64,000 nucleotides of DNA, taken from assembly GCA_022577435.1 (NCBI GenBank), contig JAKOON010000050.1:1966001-2030000 (forward strand), in the 5' to 3' direction. The DNA comes from Embiotoca jacksoni. Lineage: Eukaryota > Chordata > Actinopteri > Embiotocidae. The notes beneath the pieces are model-generated. The model was not told where the DNA came from, did not search any database, and saw only the letters and a list, made by a program, of their open reading frames with translations. Of this stretch, positions 27,370 through 39,100 are shown piece after piece. Each line of letters begins with the position of its first letter. Within the stretch, counting starts at the first letter, position 1. The position numbers and the translations under genes are program-made.

Positions 27370-29600
27370 TATAGTTGCAGCGGTGGTGGAGTTTCACCAC
27401 ACATGGTGGTCAGTACTGATTGGACAAAGGCTGCCCGTACAGTTTCAAGATCTATGCCCAGTAGGACGGAATGACCTGTATTAATACAGTAAATTTGCAT
27501 CCGCTGACACCATGCAACCAACAACAGGCTTAAGATAAGATCATTATTGTGGCTTTGATCACTGGCACTTTGTGGACGGCATCTACCACCCGAGGTGTCA
27601 AATGGCATTTAGCCGAGTCAAAGATTGTTGATCCAAGACAGTCAACATAAATCAGAAAAAGGTAGAAAAAGGCAAACTGAATTGGGAGCTAATTTGCAAA
27701 GAAATATACGAAGATCCTTTTACTCAACAGTTGACTGCATCCCTCCTTTGATGGCACATGAAACAGAGTGAAAATATTGGATTAAACACCACTCATTCAT
27801 GTGATATTTCTGGAACTCGAGCAGGAGGGAAATCAATGGCTGACAATCCTATCCTCAATACTTAGCGTAAAAATGCTATTGAGCGAGGTGCTCAGCGCCC
27901 CGGCTGTTCCAGTGGAGCTGCGACGTGTCCAACATGAGAGCAGTGTGGTTGAATCAGGCCCCTCCTAAGTGCAAATATGTGTAACTGTGTGACCTTGTGA
28001 TGCTAAAACGAGCTTTCATGCTCTGATTGAATGCATTTTTCAAGAAAAGTTTTTTCTTTTTTGTAGATCAGGATACTTTATAAATATTTCACGATAAGGT
28101 GAGATGAAAAAATGTATGACAAAACCCACATTCTCACAGGAATAAAGACATCTTCCCTTTTACATTAAAGATAAAGCCGTCAATATTCACAAACTGATCC
28201 TGACGTGAATTCACTGGTAAAGGCAATTAATAAATAATCAAGTATATCATATACTACTGCTGTTTAGCATCCATCAACACTCATGGGAGTGTTTTTAAAG
28301 AATCCAACCGCAGTTACTGATCGCTTCGAGCGAAGACGGGCATTGAAGGCTCTCTGTCCTGGCCCGACCGAACCTTAATATTAATGTTCCTCTCGCTCAC
28401 CCCAAACACTCCCTTTTTCTTTTTTAATACTGTCTGGCTTTTTGAAGATAACTGCACCTTAAAGGGACGGAGCGTATCTATCAATTCACATCAAAGGCGG
28501 ATGTCCGAGACGTTGGAATACCTTGTCTGTCAATAACTGGTGGAAATTCCGAAATTTCTGATCACCATTATCTGCTGTGTCTTTGTTCTGTTCAGCAAAT
28601 GTGCCTGGAATGCTTCAAAGGCATGTTAATCAAGCCGTGTGTGAAGATGCCAGGAGACCAATTACACTTGTGAGCCACACTTCAGCTTTCTCATTTCCTT
28701 CGAATCCTACTGCTCAAACATGGTTGGAGCCCAGATTTCTGTTTCCATTCCGATGAAATAGTTGACCTTGACAAATGGCAGAATGCAGAGAGGAATTGGG
28801 AACATGGACACAGCATGCGAGTACTTCAGCTTCTCTGCAGATCTTGTGCAAAGCAGCAGCATCCGCTGTATGAGCCACGTTGGTCAGTATTTTTTTATGA
28901 ACGGAAGACAGAGCTGCTTTCGTGCTCAAGGCTCGCAAGAATGCAGCTGCAGATTGAATTTGCGCGAAATGGTGAAGGTGATTTTGAGGCTCTTTGCCAT
29001 GTTTTCAGTCTTTTAACCTGGACTTGATAACACTTTATAGCCGTACTTCAAGGTGTAGGTACATGATTCTGCCTCTAACTTTGAACGGGAAGCGTTTTAC
29101 TTAACTTTCCCGATTACCTGAGGTCACTCTAATCATCAAGCACTGTAACTTCATTGTCTAAGATGGTGATTCAAAAAGCCAGTCTACCTTAAGAGGAGGA
29201 TTTAGCAGAGAACAGATGTGGGGTTCAACAATGATCTCTCCATCCCTCCAGCTCGTTCTCATGTTGCTGTAGGGTGGACTGGAGAACAGAGGGATCTGTC
29301 ACTGGTGGAAGATCCATCCCAGTTGGCCTGAAGAAGCCACACATCATCCTAATCATCGTTCGTCCATCCATCCATCTGCCGCAAGATTGATGCGCCCTCC
29401 ATTCCCCCCCCAGATGTCGTGAAAAGCCCCGGCATGTCCCGCGGACCCGCCTGCCCAGCAAGGGCCTGTCTCTGCTCGCCTTGGCATCGCGCTGCCTTCA
29501 CACCAGGACAAACTTGATTTGACCAGAGGGAGGCTCTCGTGATTGATGATTCCTCTACGTATCTTCAGCCACAGCAATCTGGCCTGGCTCGACTGCTGTG

Positions 29601-29673
<73 letters not shown>

Positions 29674-30245
29674 CGCGCGTGGATATTCATGTCTGGCTGT
29701 GACAGTGAGTGAAAGAGGGATATGTATCTTTATATGAGCATAGTTAGGACAAAGAGGTGAGAGCATGCGTCTATGTACATTCGGAAACCGCCGTGGCAGC
29801 TCCAGTCTTCCGCTTGTTGTTTGCGGTTCAACATTCCCCGAGCATGTGACAAGCTGAGCCGGCTCCATCCGGGCTTTTTTTTTTGTTTTTTTGTTTTTTT
29901 AAAGAAAGCTCTAAATGTCAACGGGTTCCCCTCACATCCACAGGTTTCCTCAGCTGTGGCAGTAATCAGTGCCGAGAAGTGCCGTCCATGCCTCGGCGTG
30001 CGAGCGAGCCAGACGCTTTCCACGCTGCTTTATCTTCTTCGACTTCCATTTTGTATTTTTATTTTTCTTCTTAAATGTCATCTCTCATCGCGTTCATCTT
30101 CCATGGTCGTTCCTCAGGCTAACAAACATCCAGGCATTAGTCTTCTGTCATTATTGCAGTGCAGTGCGGATCCATTGCTGCTCTTTGTTGTGAGGCGCAG
30201 GATTGCTAGTGCATAGCAGATAGATGCTCCTTCTGGTGACATGCA
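27370..30245. other. Gene-free segment with a long GT repeat
   Basis: No exon could be supported. The main feature is the (TG)32 microsatellite near 29.6 kb. Two overlapping plus-strand frames at 28762-29027 look superficially protein-like, but I recognise no domain in them. Confidence 0.5.
29606..29669. repeat. (TG)32 microsatellite
   Basis: 64 bp of uninterrupted TG followed by a CG-containing alternating purine-pyrimidine stretch (GTGCGCGCGTG), a tract with Z-DNA potential. It creates a long spurious reading frame on the minus strand. Confidence 0.98.
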
Positions 30246-30246
30246 G

Positions 30247-30610
30247 GCGTGGACAAAATAATGGAAATACCTCATTCAATAAAAAAAAGTCTTGAAGTAA
30301 CTTTAAATACAGAGTGAGAAAGAGTAGATCATATGCACGGGTTTGTTAATGAGCAACTTTGTCAACCTACACAGGTTGTAGGAGTAATCTGTGCTTTACT
30401 TCAGTATGCGAGCTTTCAAAGCAGCATCAGTCCAGTTTCTGTGGCCACGTAGTAGATGCACCAGTTATTAAAAAAAAAAAAAAAAATTATGTAACATGTC
30501 AAAGGGAAGCAGCCAGGAAAATCATGACAACAAATGCCCCAGATGCAGGCACTGCATCAACAAAGAGGGACAGCGGTCAAAAGTTGAAACTAAGTAACCC
30601 AAGGGGATCT
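30247..30610 (+). mobile_element. Degenerate DNA-transposon relic, Tc1/mariner-like
   Basis: GGACAAAATAATGGAAATAC at 30251-30270 resembles the terminal motif of a common fish DNA transposon. About 250 bp downstream, around 30500-30600, the sequence resembles the region of a Tc1-type transposase that encodes the DNA-binding helices and the basic linker, but it is interrupted by a poly(A) run and stop codons. No intact transposase and no matching right terminal repeat were found. Recognition is from memory and the call is tentative. Confidence 0.4.
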
Positions 30611-30739
30611 GATGGAAAAATGCAGTATAGATTTGGGTTGACAAATCAAGTTAATTGGCATGCAACCTTCTTTGAACAATATTTGTTTCAGTGTTTCCAA
30701 AGGATTTTTTTTGTTTTGTTTTTTTTGTTTTTAATATAA

Positions 30740-33263
30740 ACTCCCCTCCTCACAGCAATGCTCCGGTTGTGCTCTGTGCACGGCTCTCCATGCAGAGACC
30801 TAAAGCAGAGTGCACACAGGCAGCGGCACACAAACACACGCCAACCTTAATGACATAAATGGCATGTAATGATGATGATATGGAGCTGGAGGGAAAAATA
30901 AATCACTGATGTAATGTTTCCGGTGAGGGCGTGCTTCCCGCTGCAGGGGGGGGAAGCCAATGCGAGGGGCTCCATCTACTGTTTGCTTCTGTGAACTCCA
31001 CACTGTGCGACTTGATACCGCTCCGGCTGACTCACTTCACCCCTCCATGTCCGTAAAATGAGGAGAGGGCAGCCGCACTCGGCAGTGAGGCTGAGGCAAT
31101 GTAATTTATGCCTGTGAATTATGGATATACCAAGCAAGTGAAGGCCAATATATGTTTTATACCACGCTTCCCCACCATTTATTTTGGTTGGGGTTATGAC
31201 TTAATAGCCTGCAGTTCTATTGATGATGGACTTCCTGATTTATCCAGTCAAGTCGGGCAAGACGATCAATTAAGGCGCCCTGTCAGGACAGACATGCTGA
31301 ATGTACTGTCACATGTTGTTTATGACTGACTGACTGCGCTCCTGCAAGTCAGCATCCTGCATTTATTCGGCTCCGCTGTGATTACTCTCGAGGATGAGGC
31401 AGTAAAACAATGTGCATTATCCCGCCGCAATTTGTGCATCCACTAAACTAGCAGTATCTTCTTTCCACCTTCATTAGAAGATTGACTTTTTTTTTTTTTT
31501 TTTATCTGATAATCAGAATTACAATAAATGCAAACTGGGAAGCAACTCCATACATCGCATTGTTTTATAACCTCACTTTATAACCTCATAAAAGTCAGGA
31601 ACATATAATTTCTCACAGATAGACTGAGATGTATATACTATCCATTCCCCTGGAAGCCATCGGCAGCAATTTCCTTCCTCTTTCATCATTCTAAATGCGC
31701 CTAAATGGTTTGGGTGGTGTGGTGGGGTTGAGCAGCAATAACCGCAACTTTGTGTCAGGAGGGGAATTTGGAATCTTTGATGCTTTCCCTGGCACGAAAT
31801 GTATTTACAAATACCTTTGTGGAAGCCAATAAAAGGTTTAATATTTAATTAGGCCTAAGGGCATCTCACAATAACGGGCACATTTCTGATCAATGCTTTG
31901 ACGGAGGAGTCTTCCTTTACTGTCAGTGTGCGTGAGGAGGAGGAGGAAGAGGAGGAGAAGGAGAAAGGCCGGCGTCCTCCTTTTAAATGTTACTACTTAC
32001 TGACAGGCTGCACTTTGCAGAGATCAGTTAATCACCGAGCGTTTGCAATTCACCTCCAGGAGGGCTGGTTCGGCCAGCGAGGGCCACCAGATCCACGTTT
32101 GTATGTGTTCATTTGTGAATTTGAAGCTCTCTGACTTTAGATGATTACCGTGAATGCCGAATGGCGAATGATGATGAAAAATGCATTCAGGCTCTCTTTG
32201 TGCCAACGCTGATGAAACTTTCATGATCCCCCGTGGGGAGACCGGGCATGTCGTAGTGAGACCGGTGTCATAGTTGTGAGACTAGATTGTATAATCAAGG
32301 TTTTTAACACACCATAGTTGAGTGTTGGTTTGGACAGAACCCTTTTTGTTTGACTTTTTTTTTTTTGAAGTAACAAATACCACAAAGGTCAGAGTGCCAG
32401 CCTGCTGTTAACTCCTAAAATCATTACTTTTTGTCTTCATGTCGATAGTTTGCTTTCATACCGCTTCATCGAAACAAAAAAATCAAAACCAGATATTTTT
32501 CAGTTCATTTTTCTGTCAGCCAAAGTATCTACAGAAAAGGGCAATTTTGTTCAAATCATGTTTTTTTTTTTCCCCACATAAAAAGGTTTTGAACAAGCTT
32601 CGGTATCCTGAAGTGGTGTGTCTTTGAGTCCCACTTAGCCTTTCACCCTGTGTATACTGTATGTTACAAATCTTTTCATCCAGGCAGCTTCAGTATCGGA
32701 GAGCTACAGCACATTTATTTGTTACAGAACATTGTTTGGACCAGTGATGATGTTACTAATGATCCCTCTTTCTCTTTGTATTCAATTTACAAATGATACT
32801 TGAACCATCAAATCATAATGGAGGCTTCATCGCTGCGGTTGTGAGTACTGCTGACTGTAAATCTCTCCACGTCACAGCATGGTTTTAAAAAGGATGTGGC
32901 CTTAATTAAGAGCTTTTGCGTTATGATGATGGCTTTGCAAATGACCCTGGATTTTGCAAATGTTTCTGCAGAGTCTCCACTTTCTATTCTGAGGGAACAT
33001 TTTGAGGCACATACTAATTTGGCGGTGACATGATGTCAAAGCACAGCAGCCAGCATCAGACGAGCATTGCTGAGTAAACCTCATTGTTGTGCAAATTAGC
33101 ACACCTGCTCTGTGATGCCGAGGCCTTCAATGTAGTGCTATGAAAACACACAAGGCTTAACAACAGCTGACAAAGTTTGGTGACAGCTGTCACCGAGTTA
33201 ACACGCTTCAGTCTGCCTCGGCTGCCGCAAGAAATTTTTTTCTGTGAAACTTTCCAAGGGAAT

Positions 33264-33298
<35 letters not shown>

Positions 33299-35780
33299 GT
33301 CATTTGTGTTCCCTGTGGCAGGATGAAACCTCTTCTGCTTTAGTTTTAATCGGAGAGATCCAGCCTGTACTCTAAAGCCACATAACAATGAGGCAAAATG
33401 TGTGCTCTGCTTTGGAGACTTTTTGTTACGCTGCCACTGAACTCTCGTCAGAAAGCGTCGATACCTCAGAGACAAGGCACAAAACATATAAATGCCCAAT
33501 TATAGTTGCTTCAAAGAGGGAAGCATTTAAAAATTAATAATGGGGGTGCATTACATAATTCATGAAAGTTATGTAAGCGGCCCGAATATGAAGAACAGAC
33601 GTGGTATTGTCTCTTACTCAAATGGCAGGGGGTGTGACTGCATGTCCTTTTTTTGGGGGGGGGGGGGAGTCCTCATGCCCACTTGCATATGTTACGTGTT
33701 TGCTTGCCTCCTTGTGCTTTTAAACATACACATGTATGTTTGTTGTATAATTGTTGGTCATGAAAGGAAAATAGACTGAGGACAAGAAGTTGTCAAAGGC
33801 AGTGAAGAGTTTCTTTCAAAGATCCAGTGGTGTCAATGTGCGTTCAGTCTGTTGACCTGCTTTGTTCTGTCTCTGTGTTGCCTCAATTCGGCATCAAGGC
33901 TGCTCTGTCTGATGTATGAATGGCTAAGGCACTGTGCAGTATTTCCCTCAGAACCATAATATAGAACTAGAGGATCCCACGGCTTGATGTATTATCAGGT
34001 CTTGCATGCTGCTTTTGTGTTTTGCACTCAGGTTTTTTCACTGAGTTGTTTCAGTCTTCCACTAATAATATAAATGTAGTTGTTTCTCTCAAATATTCTA
34101 ATCAAAAACAAAAATAACGATTTATTCAGATTTGTCTTTGCGGTTTCTGACATGAAAAGAACCAGGAGAATCGTTTGGTGTTTTAGAAAAGGCTATGGGA
34201 TACGATAAAGTTGCAGACAGCTGTTACTGGAGGAATTGTCTACTCGAGATAAATTGCTCACCGGAATAAAACCTGAAAATCTGAACTCAAATTGCCTTGT
34301 ATCCTAGGGCAGGGTTGTTTTTTTTTTCCCAACTACCTTGACTGCATTCTAGGCCACGTCTCAGGTTGTTTGATACTCTTGCAAGTAATTGAATTAATCA
34401 AGAGCAAAGACTCGTTCAAATCACACTCCATGAATTCTGAACAATTCATAATGGGACGTGAACAGATGGGTTAGTTGGGTTTTTGGATTCGATGCGAGTT
34501 CATGAACCTACTCGCTGTTCAGAACTTGCCGTACTAATGTGCTCCATCGTCGTAGCTACAGTCATACCCAGTGGACGGGTTCCAACCAAAGCAGTGAGTT
34601 GGGAAAATGAGCAGAATCACGGTGCGCTGTACTCGTCATGGTAGCAGCATATTTACATAGCCTATGGCCACAAAGATTAAAACAGAAATGTTCCGAGTCT
34701 GTTACTTTCCCCTGACGGAGAAACTGAATCTTAAATCTATAATTAAACTTGGAGCTTTGTTGGAGCTTTCTGGTGTTCTAAGAAAAGCTCCACAAAGGAA
34801 ATAATGACAGATGTATGCGTTATGTAGATCCTTAATTAGCAGGAATCCCAGTCGATGCATGTTTCCATTTGCTGTCTAACGGCTGACATTCTTTCCTTTT
34901 ACACTTTTTGATCACTCTGAACGCTCAATGTAATTAATCAGTGTGAGGTTTTTTCGTGTCAGTCTTCGTTTCTTGGTTTTTATTCCAACTCTTTGTGAGT
35001 TCCCCTTCGGTTCATTAATATTTCACTGGGTTACCTCCAAGTTGTGTGTCTGTGTCTGTGTGTGTTGCTGCTTGAACTTCAGTCATTTTTAAAGAGCCCT
35101 TAACTCCTCTCAGAAAGCTGCATTTAACTTATGAGCACATTCGCTTTGACCAAGTAGGAAGAAAAAAAAAAAGACACTTTAAAAGACTTTACAGACAGCT
35201 CAGGTCCAGCCCAAATCCATCCAGTGACAGTACTTAAGCTCCTGTCTACCTAGAAAGGTAAGAAACCAACTTGATCTTTTGACTAAGGATTACAGAACAG
35301 ATGGAAAAAAGAAAACTGATGGATCGTGCTCTACTTATTGGGGTACTTTTCACTGCGCTGCGATACAACTGCTAATCAGTGAATATAAAAACCCAGAGAG
35401 AAAGTTATGCTTTTAAGAATAATACTTGGATCTTATTTCCATACGAATAGTGTGGGGCAGCATTAATATCTTATCTCTAACTTTTGAATACATGTCTGAT
35501 CGTGTCAGTTACCAAGTTCCTTCTCCGCAGACGTGATAACAATGTCAAAGATGTCAGGAATTAGTTGTGTAATGAGACCCAGGTTGAAAAAAGACAAAGT
35601 TATGCTTCAAGTAAGAGTTGAAATTAAAAAAAATATATACTGCATGCCATTTGGATGCCATCTGGTTACCACTTAAAAGTTACACACAACTTATTTTTGA
35701 GACATTTGACACTGATTCCATTTCATTCATTCTTAATATTGTGAATCTTTTTTTTATCCAGCATCATCTGAGTGAGCAAT
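30740..35780. other. Gene-free desert segment
   Basis: No coding exon could be supported. It contains an A29 run at 33266-33294, an 11-G run near 33.66 kb and several T runs. The block 31795-31890 is AT-rich with TTTAATATTTAATTAGG-type homeodomain-like motifs and is a candidate non-coding regulatory element without proof. Confidence 0.5.
33266..33294. repeat. poly(A) run, 29 nt
   Basis: Uninterrupted A29. No upstream polyadenylation signal or retroposed body was recognised. Confidence 0.9.
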
Positions 35781-35829
35781 GACATGTTGGATTTCATGGG
35801 ACCATATTTCACTTAAGAGGGCACTCCAG

Positions 35830-36158
35830 CGATTTAGTCGCGTGCTTGCGTCGCTATGCTGTTCTTTTCTCTTTCTGACCTCCCTTTACCTCAACCTTTC
35901 GAGGTCGATGACCGCCCTCAGCCTGGTTCTGTCTGAGGTTTTACCTACTGTTAAAAGGAAGTTTTTCCTTTCTGCTGTCGGAGGATTTTCTTCCTGTTAA
36001 AGGGGTGTTTCTCCTCCCAGGTGTTCCTCATGTTGGAATTGTTGATTTGTTTGGTTCCTTTGTACAATGCAGTAAAGTTCTGTTGTAAGGACTTTACTAT
36101 GCTAAGAAATAACTATTGTCTGGATTTGGCACTGTATAAATAGAATTGAATTGAATTG
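35830..36158 (+). mobile_element. Teleost retroposon copy with (ATTGA)n tail
   Basis: The block holds the GTTAAAAGGAAGTTTTTCCT motif at about 35950-35970 and ends with GGCACTGTATAAATAGAATT followed by repeats of ATTGA up to 36158. From memory this 3' end is shared by a very abundant teleost interspersed repeat, normally ending in TTGGCGCTATATAAAT plus an ATTGA pentamer tail. The 5' limit is uncertain. No protein is encoded. Confidence 0.65.
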
Positions 36159-36159
36159 C

Positions 36160-39100
36160 TTCCGTATTGTTGGGGACCACACTCGGACAGATTAAATACA
36201 CAAATGGAGAACATCAAAGCAGCAGATGCTGAAATATTGAGAATTTTAGTGCTTTGAAGATCCTACATTTTTCAGAACACAATTGCATAGTTCCATTATT
36301 TGTGTAATTTCATTCGTGTTTTTCAGCTGAACCTTTCTGACTGGCTTTCAATTTCAACAACACCAGCTTGTAACACAAGCTGAGACAATTGTTTTTTTCA
36401 AACTTTGGAAAGCACCCTTCAGAGCCACAGTCGGCATGATACCAGTTTTAACAGGATGACTAGTCCCTGTCTTTACTGATAAACTGAACTTGTCAAATCA
36501 GTGGAGCGAAACTCCTAAAACATTTCCCCAAATATGACCAATTTCTACCCTGTAATAACCTTTACATATATATTTTTTTTACCATATGATAGAATTTGTG
36601 AGAAGTTGTTGCTGTAGCAGCTCACAATTTGACCCTTAACCATTCCCGTACTGCTGCTGTAAATTAAGCTGGAGCCACATTCATTATAGTGTGCTGATGA
36701 ATTTCAGTTTTTTTCAAAGCACATAAACCTGACAGAAAAATAAAAGTGGTTAACCGAGGCCCTAGTGGTGCGACATCATTTTGTTTTGTTGTGCTGCTGT
36801 TTGAAATGATTCAGTGCTATAGCTGCAGAAGAGCAGCCAGTAGAATGAAAGAAAAGCGCACCTGTCCTGAATCTCAAAGTGCTCCATCTTGTTGTGCCCT
36901 TGTTTTTTCATGCTGTGCCAGCATATTAAGTAATGTAGCTTCTATTCATGCTACAGCCAGGTTGTTATGCATGAGTTGCCACGAAAGCCTATTATTGCCT
37001 TGGATCCATTGTAGTGGGTCTTGATATATTGGTTTTGGCCCCACTGGTGGAGTGTAAGTGGGCTTGCCTTTCGTTGTCCTTCAGTCTGCCACAACTCGAA
37101 GTCATTTATGTCATCTCACTGGCAGAAATTTATTTGTCCTGGTATTGTGTTCAAAGCTTTCAAAGTGTGTTTTGGGGGGTGGCGGGGGGCAAACACAATC
37201 GGGGTCTCCCCGGTGCACTCCTCAGCAAATCCCTCACGGTTTCCTGAAACATCCGAGAATCCCCTTCCTCCTCAAGAGACCAACTGAAATTCCAATTATG
37301 AAGAAATATGTACAGGAGATAGGCGACTGTCACAGGCCCCATGGAAATTTCATTTTAATTAATCTCGGTCAGAAATTGGCAGCTCTGGCATCCCGACACT
37401 CATCAGAGCTCCCTGGAGTAGATCCAATTTTCTGTCTCAATGGGCATTAAATTAGCAAGAACATTTCAACCTTCGTCACCCCTGCACGCATAACAAATGA
37501 AATACATTTGGCTACGCGACATAATGGAGTGCTAATAAATGACTCACCACCCGAGCGAGCTACGGAGAGATTGTGGCAGGTGAATCGTGTTCGCCGGCAC
37601 ATCATCACGTCTGGGAGTGTTAAAGAGAGAAGAAATGTGCGGGAGGGCAGATTTGGCACGTGCAGACAGTTTTGCTTCCTGTGTGACTTTTGTTCGATGA
37701 TCATTCCCTGGATGGTGATGAGTATACTGGAACGTAGAAACAACATTGAAGTCCAGAAAGGATGGACCATACCAGTCTTGATTGACCATATTTTGCTCTT
37801 AATGACCATGAGGTTTATTTACATTGTCTCATTGAAAAATAGCCATGCCCGGCTCATCACCTTTTGAAACTGAAATTTGACAAGGGTTGATTTGATGAAA
37901 AATGGCCCATGCTGCTGTGATATCATTATCGCGGGGAAACTTTGTGTTTCTTTAGTGTTTGGATTGTTGTCAGAGTTTCCGTCAAAACCAAAGACACGCT
38001 GCCGCAACAGCGAGTCTATATTCAGAAGTTCTGCTGAATTCATTTCTTTCAGGAAAACTCTCTCACACACTCATTAAAGGGAGTTTATGCAGTGTGAGCA
38101 CGGATTAGCATGTTGCTAATACATTTCGGGTGAGTTTGAGAAAAGTTGGTAGCGGTGACAAAAACTTTTGGCATCCCACATGTGACACGGCACAAAGGGA
38201 ATTTTACATTTTCATAGAGATGTACAAACCTCCACTATGACTGTAATAAGCTGAAAAATGGGTCTAGAGCTCATTTTGGATCTATTGTATTGTTCATGCA
38301 TGCCTTACCCTGACAGGCAATGTGCTTCCATCTCCGTAAAGCTCATGCCACATCAGTGCCTGTCTCTCATCCACCCACAGACTGAGGTGAATTGCTCTAT
38401 ACTCCGAATAACTATATACCACCTACTGTACATTATAGGAAATATCTCTGTTTTGTCAAGCAGAAAAGTCTGAAGTGGTCTTTCAAAGAATATTCTCCAT
38501 ACATTGCCAGCGTATCCGTAGCCGTTTGTCCAAAAGGGGTCAAGTAGAAACCAGAAATACAAAAATCCTGCGCCAAGGCCTTAGATCTTCTGTCTCTCCT
38601 CCAATCCCAGGCCTTAGATCTTCTGTCGCTCCTCCAATCCCTTCGTTCATGGTGACTGTGAGCTTTAGCTGCCTGCCTCGAAAAAGCAACATGTGAGGGG
38701 ACACCTAATGAGGCCGAGCAGTTGAAGGGAAAAATGGAACAAGGGGATGACAGTGTGTTGCACAGCTCAATACAGGAGTGGAGGAAAGTATTGGTTGTTT
38801 GATAAAAGGAAGCCGCCGGCAGGAATGATGAGAGGCTGTTGGGCGGTATGGCGAATGTAATGTCGGCTGTTATGTAATGGATTGTAACAATTTCGATGAT
38901 TACAAAGGAAGGAAGGAATTGTTTTACTATTTACCAGTTGATATGTCTCCACATAATTGATTATATTTGCGTAACTTGTCAGCTTCTATACTATGATCAA
39001 GAATCATTGTTTATTTACCTACACATGTAGTTTAGATTTTTTTTTGTTTTGTTTTTAGTTTTGATAAAAATGTCATAAAATGCAACATCCGAATTCCCGT

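Noticed and set aside
28762..29027. Cys-containing plus-strand frames that look protein-like
   Set aside because: No recognisable domain, no clear splice sites and an overlapping second frame of equal length; probably chance.
29353..29868. 171-codon minus-strand open frame
   Set aside because: Most of its length is translation of the (TG)32 repeat into His-Thr; no domain.
37508..37867. Overlapping ~120-codon frames on both strands
   Set aside because: Open frames on both strands with no domain; more likely non-coding sequence with few stops.
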